In this document: piece by piece, positions 1 to 4,932 of the stretch | Layout of the letters: each line of letters starts with the position of its first letter | Numbering within the stretch: position 1 is the first letter of the stretch | Origin: Candidatus Minthenecus merdequi | GTDB lineage: Bacteria; Bacteroidota; Bacteroidia; Bacteroidales; Paludibacteraceae | Assembly: GCA_018064385.1 (NCBI GenBank) | Contig: JAGHVI010000052.1 | Span: 1-9,792 of the forward strand | Reading direction: 5' to 3' | Length of the DNA: 9,792 bases | Position numbers and translations under genes: made by a program | The notes under the pieces: model-generated | Seen by the model: only the letters and a program-made list of their open reading frames with translations | Databases searched by the model: none | Told to the model about the DNA's origin: nothing

Positions 1-39
1 TGAGACGATTGGCATATTGTCGAAGGTATAGTCACGCAT
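1..39 (-). CDS. 5' end of an unidentified leftward gene (partial)
   Basis: Only 13 codons are inside the window, reading MRDYTFDNMPIVS and open to the edge. The start is the ATG at 39-37. It lies about 60 nt downstream of a well-formed leftward promoter (105-135), the main reason to treat it as a real gene. A 14-codon upstream reading frame (76-32) overlaps this start by 8 nt. The peptide has no recognisable motif, signal sequence or membrane segment, so I cannot name a product. The ATG within codon 9 is an alternative start. Confidence 0.5.
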   Translation of the reverse strand, partial: MRDYTFDNMPIVS

Positions 40-104
40 ATTGTTGTTGGTTTGATTGTAAATGTTTGATAATCATATTCACTGTCCGTATGGAGTAGGT
101 TGTG

Positions 105-135
105 CAAAGGTAAGGAGTTTTTTTGATATATGCAA
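105..135 (-). promoter_or_regulatory. Leftward Bacteroidota-type promoter
   Basis: On the minus strand the -7 box TACCTTTG occupies 112-105, matching the Bacteroidota TAnnTTTG consensus exactly. A -33-like CTTG lies at 135-132 with a 19-bp spacer, inside the usual 19-21 range. It points off the left edge and would start transcription near position 98, giving the partial gene at 39 a leader of about 60 nt. Confidence 0.7.
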
Positions 136-169
136 GGGTTTTTGAAAAAAATTTTATTGATTATTTTAG

Positions 170-323
170 GGGGGCTATTAAGGTAAGTTCTATAAATTCA
201 CCGTTAAGAAAGAAAAATAAAGACAAGTGACAAATAAACTTTTTGGGTGTTTCAGGAGTTTCTTTTAGCATCTTGACAGGTTGTCAGTCGGTTACAATAG
301 AACCACCCTTAATAGAAGCACCC
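170..323. repeat. Inverted-repeat-bounded, MITE-like intergenic segment
   Basis: The plus strand at 175-193 reads CTATTAAGG, three variable bases, then GTTCTAT. The minus strand at 315-297 reads the same pattern, with 16 of 19 positions matching and no gap. Both arms have a G-run just outside (169-174 on plus, 323-321 on minus). On the minus strand the right arm also contains an imperfect 15-bp tandem repeat, GGGTGCTTCTATT then GGGTGGTTCTATT. The interior of about 100 bp has no credible gene. No convincing target-site duplication is visible. A related copy of the arm is at 9697-9711. This resembles a miniature inverted-repeat element, but mobility is inferred. Confidence 0.45.
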
Positions 324-328
324 ATAAC

Positions 329-360
329 AAAAAATCCCCGACATAAAATGTCGAGGATTT
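329..360 (-). terminator. Rho-independent terminator of rpsT
   Basis: Read on the minus strand, AATCCTCGACAT pairs with ATGTCGGGGATT around a TTT loop. That is a 12-bp stem with one G-U pair, extendable by one more A-T pair at 332/360. A run of six Ts follows (334-329). It begins about 20 nt after the rpsT stop codon and would end the tRNA-Glu/rpsT transcript. Confidence 0.9.
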
Positions 361-380
361 GTCTTTTCTAACATCAATTA

Positions 381-635
381 TCAACCCAGGCGGTTAATGT
401 AGCGAGCCAGACTTGATTTGAGGTTTGCTGCCTTGTTAGGATGAATAATGCGGCGTTTAGCCAATTTATCCAACATAGAGGTTACTTTTGGCAACATCTC
501 GGATGCTTCTGCTTTCTCATTGCAAGCACGAAGTTTGCGGACAGCATTACGAGTTACTTTTGCATAGAAACGATTGTGCAAGCGACGTTTCTCAGTCTGA
601 CGAATACGTTTTACAGATGATTTGTGATTAGCCAT
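381..635 (-). CDS. rpsT: 30S ribosomal protein S20
   Basis: This encodes the primary 16S rRNA-binding protein S20 of the small ribosomal subunit. The 84-residue length is normal for the family. The sequence begins MANHKSSVKRIRQTEKRR, the characteristic N-terminal helix. It is very rich in Lys and Arg and keeps the late block HPNKAANLKSSLARYI. The start is the ATG at 635-633. The upstream bases are A-rich (AAACAAAG) without a Shine-Dalgarno, as is common in this phylum. It lies 86 nt downstream of tRNA-Glu with no recognisable promoter between them, so both probably share the promoter at 810-841. A hairpin in the leader (656-684) could serve processing or autoregulation. Transcription ends at the 329-360 terminator. 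Confidence 0.97.
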   Translation of the reverse strand: MANHKSSVKRIRQTEKRRLHNRFYAKVTRNAVRKLRACNEKAEASEMLPKVTSMLDKLAKRRIIHPNKAANLKSSLARYINRLG

Positions 636-655
636 CTTTGTTTTACTTTTTCAAT

Positions 656-684
656 ACGCTGACGGAGAGAGGATCCTTCAGCAT
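656..684 (-). promoter_or_regulatory. Hairpin in the rpsT leader
   Basis: In the minus-strand transcript GCTGA (682-678) pairs with TCAGC (662-658). Two further pairs form outside, one of them G-U. Inside, past an A-G mismatch, a 3-bp GGA/TCC stem closes a 7-nt loop. It sits between tRNA-Glu and the rpsT start, 20 nt before the ATG, and has no T-run, so it is not a terminator. A role in RNA processing after the tRNA or in feedback control by S20 is only inferred. Confidence 0.35.
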
Positions 685-721
685 TTTCGACATTTACTTA
701 CGTGGTACTTTAAATAACGAG

Positions 722-793
722 TAGCCTATAGCAGAATCGAACTGCTCTTTCAAGAATGAAAATCTTGCGTCCTAACCGATAGACGAATAGGCC
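722..793 (-). tRNA. tRNA-Glu (anticodon UUC)
   Basis: The minus strand folds into a complete 72-nt cloverleaf. The acceptor arm is GGCCTAT paired with ATAGGCT, ending in a G-U pair, and the discriminator base is A. The anticodon stem CAAGA/TCTTG encloses TTTTCAT, giving anticodon TTC for glutamate GAA/GAG codons. The T arm carries the conserved GTTCGATTC. No CCA is encoded. It starts 17 nt downstream of the -7 box at 817-810 and precedes rpsT on the same strand. Confidence 0.95.
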
Positions 794-799
794 TTTAAT

Positions 800-817
800 T
801 TTGCGACTGCAAAGGTA
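800..817 (-). repeat. 18-bp promoter-proximal repeat, copy 1
   Basis: The 18 bases TTTGCGACTGCAAAGGTA on the plus strand here recur identically at 4836-4853 in the same orientation. The first 14 form an inverted repeat, TTTGC and GCAAA around GACT, and the last 8 are the reverse complement of the -7 box. Promoter and palindrome therefore share bases. Confidence 0.7.
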
Positions 818-841
818 CGACTTTTTTCTGATTTTGCCAAC
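810..841 (-). promoter_or_regulatory. Promoter of tRNA-Glu and rpsT
   Basis: The minus strand carries TACCTTTG at 817-810 (exact TAnnTTTG -7 box) and GTTG at 841-838 with a 20-bp spacer as the -33 element. Transcription would start near 803, about 10 nt before the mature tRNA. The -7 box overlaps the inverted repeat TTTGC-GACT-GCAAA at 800-813, shared with a second promoter-like site at 4846-4853. Confidence 0.8.
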
Positions 842-915
842 TATTTACGTGACTTTTTTTCAAATTATTTTTTCAACCTTATTCTCAACACATTAGCAAT
901 CATCAAACAATCACT

Positions 916-1350
916 TCAATCTTTTTTTCGAGTAAAAACCAATACTTTCTTAGCGCAAAAGTTCCATATTGTCACCACGCCGACGGCAAAAACCTTGACA
1001 ATTATGTAGTGTATTCCTATCAAGTTTACGCCGAGATACATTATGCTCCACGTCAGTCCTGCCCCCACTATGGTCACAAAAAGATACCCTAATATCTCGT
1101 ATATCCGTTTGTCGAACCTATGTTCGTCGAAAATCCATAAGGTAGCAAAAGTGTAAGAAATCATAATGCTGACCAAAAAGCCACACACTGCAGCAATCCT
1201 CGGTATCACACCCAAATACTCTTTCAACACCACTGTGACAGCAAAGTCGGCAATAGTAGATAATGTACCCGAAATGCAATAACGAATCACTTGTTGCAAT
1301 GGCAGAAAGTCAAAGACCCACTGCATCAACCGCTCGAACCATTGCTTCAT
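916..1350 (-). CDS. GtrA-family membrane protein
   Basis: This 144-residue protein matches GtrA-like small membrane proteins, which are thought to help move polyprenyl-linked sugars across the inner membrane or act with glycosyltransferases in surface polysaccharide modification. Four hydrophobic segments are visible, at about 24-44, 51-72, 86-108 and 113-133. Family-typical features are RYCISG near residue 23, the central SYTFATLWIF (65-74), and NFCAKKVLVF near the C-terminus, followed by a basic RKKD tail. The length is normal. Its start overlaps the stop of the upstream coiled-coil gene by 4 nt (ATGA), implying coupled translation. It ends the five-gene leftward cluster, and no clear terminator follows before the tRNA-Glu promoter. 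The substrate cannot be told, since no glycosyltransferase is adjacent. Confidence 0.88.
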   Translation of the reverse strand: MKQWFERLMQWVFDFLPLQQVIRYCISGTLSTIADFAVTVVLKEYLGVIPRIAAVCGFLVSIMISYTFATLWIFDEHRFDKRIYEILGYLFVTIVGAGLTWSIMYLGVNLIGIHYIIVKVFAVGVVTIWNFCAKKVLVFTRKKD

Positions 1351-2237
1351 CTCTCGAACACAACTTTTTTGCTTCCTATCAAATGTCCATCAACAAAGAG
1401 TTCAAATTCGTAAGTTCCCTTCAGCAATGTCTCCGTCACCTTGTAGTACAAAACATCGCCCATCTCTTTGCCAGCATACTCAAAGTTTTTCTTTGCTGAA
1501 TAATATATCTGTCTGTCCTCGAATGTAAATTTATCACCTATCTGCTTGTGCAATACATTGCCGTCCGGGCAAGTAATTCTCATATAGATTGTCTTGTTGC
1601 CAGCCTTCGCAGTGTTGTTCTTCAGTATCTTATATGACACCGCAAACATCGTCACATTCTTGACATAACGAGCTTTTTTGCCGCTATTCTTCTGTGCCTC
1701 GACCACTATGTCACGAGCTTCGAGTTGCGATGCTATGTTAACCTTCTCCTGCAACACCTCGCGTTCCTCCGTCACACGCTGAACCTCGTCAGTAACCTCC
1801 TGATAACGCGCTCCCAACTGTTCATTCTCGCTTCGCAACTGTAAATTGACCCTTGACAATGAATCAACTTGCGCCACATAATAGGTCAGCACTTTTCTGA
1901 CAGAAGCCAACTCAGCCTTCAATTCTTTTATCCTTCTTGCATTAGTTGCCTTGACAGTTCTCAACTCTTCCTGCAAAGCCTGAATGCGTTTCTGTTCTTT
2001 GTTAATCTGCTCTAACAACGAATCGTTATTGATTTTATACGATATTCCCTCCATCTCGATTGCAACATCTGCATATTCGTTAGCGAGTTCCTCTTTTTCA
2101 TACTCCATCTGCTCCACCATCTCAGCCATCTCAACATCTTTCTGCTTCATCTGGCGAGTAAGATTAAGTACAATAACCACAAGTATCACAATCACAATAC
2201 CAGCAATTGTGAGAATTATTATGCCTTTCTTTCCCAT
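1347..2237 (-). CDS. Membrane-anchored coiled-coil protein of unknown function
   Basis: This 296-residue protein has no function I can name. Residues 1-4 are MGKK, followed by one hydrophobic helix (about 5-26), so it is probably anchored in the inner membrane with the bulk in the periplasm or cytoplasm. Residues 29-180 are strongly charged, rich in Glu, Lys, Gln and Leu, and read as a long coiled coil. Residues 185-296 form a different, probably beta-rich domain with aromatic and Gly residues, for example TIYMRITCPDGNVL (216-229) and GTYEFELFVDGHLIG (274-288). The end resembles a small sandwich domain I associate with uncharacterised Bacteroidota proteins. It starts 1 nt after the coaD stop and overlaps gtrA by 4 nt, so it is co-translated with both. 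A scaffold or envelope role is inferred from its shape only. Confidence 0.85.
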   Translation of the reverse strand: MGKKGIIILTIAGIVIVILVVIVLNLTRQMKQKDVEMAEMVEQMEYEKEELANEYADVAIEMEGISYKINNDSLLEQINKEQKRIQALQEELRTVKATNARRIKELKAELASVRKVLTYYVAQVDSLSRVNLQLRSENEQLGARYQEVTDEVQRVTEEREVLQEKVNIASQLEARDIVVEAQKNSGKKARYVKNVTMFAVSYKILKNNTAKAGNKTIYMRITCPDGNVLHKQIGDKFTFEDRQIYYSAKKNFEYAGKEMGDVLYYKVTETLLKGTYEFELFVDGHLIGSKKVVFER

Positions 2238-2238
2238 A

Positions 2239-2676
2239 TTAGATTATCATATCTGTTACATCTTTGTCGAACGAAGCCAATTCTCTTACCAACGATGACG
2301 AGATATGGCTCACATTTCCGTCAGAAATCAGTAACACAGTTTCAATTCCCAACAGTTTTCTGTTGATATCAGCTATATTCCGTTCGTATTCAAAGTCAAT
2401 AGAATTTCTAACTCCCCTTATTAAGTAATGTGCTCCAATTTCCTTCATCAAATCCACAGTCAAACCTTCGTAACTGACCACATCAACTTTAGGATTATCA
2501 GAATAGGCTTTACGCACTCTCTCCATTCTCTCATTCAGAGGCATATACTCTTTCTTCGCTCGATTTATACCGAATGCCACAACTACTTTGTCAAAAAGCT
2601 CCAAACTCCTGTCAACAATAGTTTTATGACCAACAGTAAATGGGTCGAACGACCCAGCAAAGACTCCTATTTTCAT
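2239..2676 (-). CDS. coaD: Phosphopantetheine adenylyltransferase
   Basis: CoaD transfers AMP from ATP to 4'-phosphopantetheine to give dephospho-CoA, the penultimate step of coenzyme A synthesis in the cytoplasm. The nucleotidyltransferase signature GSFDPFTVGH is at residues 8-17, with the TxGH catalytic motif. The phosphopantetheine/ATP-binding RGVRN is at 87-91, and the C-terminal HISSSLVR (124-131) is the family's ISSS-x-VR motif. At 145 residues it is slightly shorter than the usual 150-165, the difference being a short C-terminus. Its ATG overlaps the glmM stop by 4 nt (2673-2676), and the coiled-coil gene begins 1 nt after its stop. There is no sign of damage. Confidence 0.97.
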   Translation of the reverse strand: MKIGVFAGSFDPFTVGHKTIVDRSLELFDKVVVAFGINRAKKEYMPLNERMERVRKAYSDNPKVDVVSYEGLTVDLMKEIGAHYLIRGVRNSIDFEYERNIADINRKLLGIETVLLISDGNVSHISSSLVRELASFDKDVTDMII

Positions 2677-4064
2677 AATCCTGCTATCCTTTTTATCTCG
2701 ACTATTATTGCATTGGCAAATTTTTCTGCTTGCTCCATTGAGCCTGCCTCGGAATATACGCGGATGATTGGTTCTGTGTTAGATTTGCGCAGATGTACCC
2801 AACCTTGAGGAAAATCTATCTTCACACCGTCTATATCGGTAATTTTGAACTGTTTATAGCAACCTTTGATTACAGTCAGTATTCCGTCAACGTCCATACC
2901 AGGCTTGAGGTCAATTCTATTTTTCGATATGAAATAGTTAGGATAGCCACCTCTCAATTCACTGACTTTTTTGCCTGTCTTAGCCAGGTTTGTCAGGAAT
3001 AACGCTATACCGACCAGTGCATCACGACCATAGTGACATTCTGGGTAAATCACGCCGCCATTACCCTCACCACCAATGACTGCATTGGTTGCCTTCATCT
3101 TCTCGACCACATTGACCTCGCCAACAGCGGCAGCATTGTATTCGCCGCCTCTTGCTTTTGTGACATCCGACAATGCTCTTGTCGAACTAAGGTTCGACAC
3201 TGTGTTGCCAGGAGTATGCTGCAAAACGTAGTCAGCCACTGACACCAACGTATATTCCTCGCCGAACATCTCGCCTGTCTCCTGAATCAACGCCAATCGG
3301 TCAACGTCAGGGTCAACCACAAATCCCACATCAGCACCTTTTCTGCGGATATGCTCAGCTATCTCGGTCAAATGCTCAGGCAATGGTTCAGGATTATGAG
3401 CAAATCTGCCAGTAGGCTCACAATTCAAGCACTCCACCCTATTTACGCCCAACGCTTTAAGCAACGCCGGTATAGCAATGCCGCCTACCGAGTTTACGCA
3501 GTCAATCACCACGCTGAAGTCAGCCTTACGGATTGCTTCGACATCCACAAGTTTCAGTTTCAGCACAGCCTCAATATGTTTATCTACATAGTCATTTTTC
3601 TCCTCATACAATCCCAAATCATCCACCTCTGTGTAGTTAATATCATCTCTTTCACTCATCTTCAACATCGCCTCACCTTCCGCTTTGCTGAGGAACTCCC
3701 CACGTTCGTTGAGCAATTTCAAGGCATTCCAATGTTTTGGATTGTGACTTGCCGTGATGATAATACCACCATCTGCTTTTTCCATTGTCACAGCCAGTTC
3801 GGTTGTAGGAGTCGTAGCCAATCCTATGTTAACCACGTCACAGCCACACCCCATCAGTGTTCCTGTCACTATTCTGCACACCATCTCACCCGACAATCGG
3901 GCATCTCGTCCCACAACTACCTTACATTTCTCTTTTCCCCTATATTCTTTCAGCCAGTATGCGTAACCAGTTGTAAATTTGACAATGTCCAATGGCGATA
4001 ATCCGTCGCCAACTGCACCACCGATGGTGCCACGTATTCCAGAAATTGATTTTACTAATGACAT
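2673..4064 (-). CDS. glmM: Phosphoglucosamine mutase (alpha-D-phosphohexomutase family)
   Basis: It most likely interconverts glucosamine-6-phosphate and glucosamine-1-phosphate, feeding UDP-GlcNAc for peptidoglycan and LPS. All four family motifs are present: the phosphoserine loop TASHNP at 104-109 (catalytic Ser106), the Mg-binding DPDVDR at 251-256, the sugar-binding GEGNGG at 332-337, and the phosphate-binding RKSNTEP at 426-432. The N-terminus SGIRGTIGG is typical. At 463 residues it matches the Bacteroidota form of GlmM. The family also includes phosphomannomutases and phosphoglucomutases, and the GEGNGG loop fits GlmM but does not exclude these. It starts 11 nt after the DUF4827 lipoprotein gene and overlaps coaD by 4 nt. 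Confidence 0.92.
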   Translation of the reverse strand: MSLVKSISGIRGTIGGAVGDGLSPLDIVKFTTGYAYWLKEYRGKEKCKVVVGRDARLSGEMVCRIVTGTLMGCGCDVVNIGLATTPTTELAVTMEKADGGIIITASHNPKHWNALKLLNERGEFLSKAEGEAMLKMSERDDINYTEVDDLGLYEEKNDYVDKHIEAVLKLKLVDVEAIRKADFSVVIDCVNSVGGIAIPALLKALGVNRVECLNCEPTGRFAHNPEPLPEHLTEIAEHIRRKGADVGFVVDPDVDRLALIQETGEMFGEEYTLVSVADYVLQHTPGNTVSNLSSTRALSDVTKARGGEYNAAAVGEVNVVEKMKATNAVIGGEGNGGVIYPECHYGRDALVGIALFLTNLAKTGKKVSELRGGYPNYFISKNRIDLKPGMDVDGILTVIKGCYKQFKITDIDGVKIDFPQGWVHLRKSNTEPIIRVYSEAGSMEQAEKFANAIIVEIKRIAGL

Positions 4065-4075
4065 ATTTCTCTTAT

Positions 4076-4606
4076 TTATTTTGGCAAAATTCTTATTCTC
4101 ATCTCATAAAGGAATGGTATAACAACAGCGTCGTTGAACCCCAACTTTGAAGGCACAATAACTCTGGCATACGAACTATCGCGTTTCATCAATTTGAACG
4201 CCTCATTCCACCCCTTGCAACTGTTCGTCATGCTACCATAAATTATTTCGTTCGGATGTTCCCTATCCTCAACTGTCATATAATCATCAACTATCGGATT
4301 TTTATCCAAAGTGCTCTGTTTATAACGCAAAATGATAACATCTCCATTCCTCAGTGTATCACCTTTGCCTTTCTCCAACAGCTGAAAATAAATGCCGTCT
4401 TTGAAATGATACATTTCGTCTTCAGCGAAAAGAGAATCTTCTGGAAATTTATCCAATATTTTTATACCATTACGCTTTATCCACGCATTAATCAAGTTTT
4501 CTTCCTTCTCCAACTCCTTTGAATAAGACGTACTCGAAAGGCAGGAAACCAATGTTTGGCTAAGAACGCCGACCACCAACAGGCTGTATATCAATCTTTT
4601 TATCAT
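4076..4606 (-). CDS. DUF4827-type FKBP-like lipoprotein
   Basis: This 176-residue protein starts with a lipoprotein signal peptide: a basic MIKR, a hydrophobic stretch, and the lipobox LVSC with the lipidated cysteine at residue 22. The mature part begins with SYSKELEKEENLINAWIKRN, matching the start of the DUF4827 family of Bacteroidota lipoproteins. The C-terminal half is arranged like an FKBP fold: GWNEAFKLM, then a VIVPSKLGF segment, then IPFLYEMRI. FKBP proteins are often peptidyl-prolyl isomerases, but active-site residues are not clearly conserved, so catalysis is not claimed. It is the first gene of the leftward cluster with glmM, coaD and two membrane proteins. Position beside glmM suggests envelope work, which is inference. 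Confidence 0.85.
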   Translation of the reverse strand: MIKRLIYSLLVVGVLSQTLVSCLSSTSYSKELEKEENLINAWIKRNGIKILDKFPEDSLFAEDEMYHFKDGIYFQLLEKGKGDTLRNGDVIILRYKQSTLDKNPIVDDYMTVEDREHPNEIIYGSMTNSCKGWNEAFKLMKRDSSYARVIVPSKLGFNDAVVIPFLYEMRIRILPK

Positions 4607-4655
4607 TATCTTGTAATTTTATTCAGTTTTGTTTCTTTGTTTCACAAAAAATGCG

Positions 4656-4663
4656 TACCTTTG
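4656..4663 (+). promoter_or_regulatory. -7 box of the tRNA-Arg promoter
   Basis: TACCTTTG matches the TAnnTTTG consensus and lies 11 nt before the mature tRNA. A -33 element at ideal distance is not seen. The TTTGs at 4636-4639 and 4628-4631 give spacers of 16 and 24 bp instead of 19-21. Confidence 0.65.
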
Positions 4664-4674
4664 CACCCGATTTC

Positions 4675-4748
4675 GGTTTCGTAGCTCAGCTGGATAGAGC
4701 AACAGCCTTCTAAGCTGTGGGCCGCGGGTTCGAATCCCGCCGAAATCA
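4675..4748 (+). tRNA. tRNA-Arg (anticodon UCU)
   Basis: A complete 74-nt cloverleaf is visible. The acceptor stem is GGTTTCG paired with CGAAATC (one G-U), and the discriminator is A. The D stem is GCTC/GAGC. The anticodon stem ACAGC/GCTGT encloses CTTCTAA, giving anticodon TCT for AGA/AGG arginine codons. The T arm GCGGG-TTCGAAT-CCCGC is perfect. CCA is not encoded (ACCG follows). A terminator lies 18 nt downstream, so this is a monocistronic tRNA gene. Confidence 0.96.
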
Positions 4749-4766
4749 CCGATTTCATACACAGAA

Positions 4767-4800
4767 AACTCAACGATTAGTCGTTGGGTTTTTCTTTTTT
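4767..4800 (+). terminator. Terminator of tRNA-Arg
   Basis: AACTCAACGA (4767-4776) pairs with TCGTTGGGTT (4781-4790) around a TTAG loop. This is a 10-bp stem with one G-U pair. A T-rich tail of TTTCTTTTTT (4791-4800) follows. Confidence 0.88.
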
Positions 4801-4835
4801 ATCTCACCTAATATCATCTGTAAACTTCACGACAA

Positions 4836-4853
4836 TTTGCGACTGCAAAGGTA
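4836..4853 (-). promoter_or_regulatory. Leftward promoter-like box within 18-bp repeat, copy 2
   Basis: On the minus strand TACCTTTG occupies 4853-4846, followed by the palindrome TTTGC-AGTC-GCAAA, identical over 18 bp to the tRNA-Glu promoter copy at 800-817. The best -33 candidate, GTTG at 4873-4870, has a short 16-bp spacer. If active it would start near 4839 and make a leader of about 230 nt before the DUF4827 gene, crossing tRNA-Arg and its terminator antisense. The only other candidate for that gene is a poor TAAAATTA at 4621-4614. Confidence 0.5.
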
Positions 4854-4898
4854 TGAATTTTTTTTCACTCAACACATCATTTTTTCAAAAAAAATTCG

Positions 4899-4906
4899 TA
4901 CCTTTG
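4899..4906 (+). promoter_or_regulatory. -7 box of the parC promoter
   Basis: TACCTTTG is an exact TAnnTTTG match 26 nt upstream of the parC ATG. Transcription would begin near 4913, giving a leader of about 20 nt. The -33 region (4875-4879) is not a good TTTG. The A/T-rich tracts upstream may compensate. Confidence 0.7.
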
Positions 4907-4932
4907 TAGCCTAAAATGAATAATTATGACCT

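Noticed and set aside
1..10. TGAGACGATT also present at 9720-9729
   Set aside because: A 10-bp match is expected by chance many times in 10 kb. The left copy lies inside a reading frame and the flanks differ.
284..325. Minus-strand mini-ORF MGASIKGGSIVTD, with KGGSIN then stop in the matching repeat at 9697-9717
   Set aside because: The resemblance follows from the shared 15-bp repeat. The frame is very short, sits just after the rpsT terminator and has no start signal of its own.
842..915. Terminator of the gtrA cluster
   Set aside because: The stretch is A/T-rich with T-runs, but I found no stem of adequate length, so read-through toward tRNA-Glu cannot be excluded.
3351..4001. Long plus-strand reading frame opposite glmM (216 codons)
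   Set aside because: It is antisense to a clear, full-length enzyme with all catalytic motifs, and its translation is rich in His, Cys and Ser without family features.
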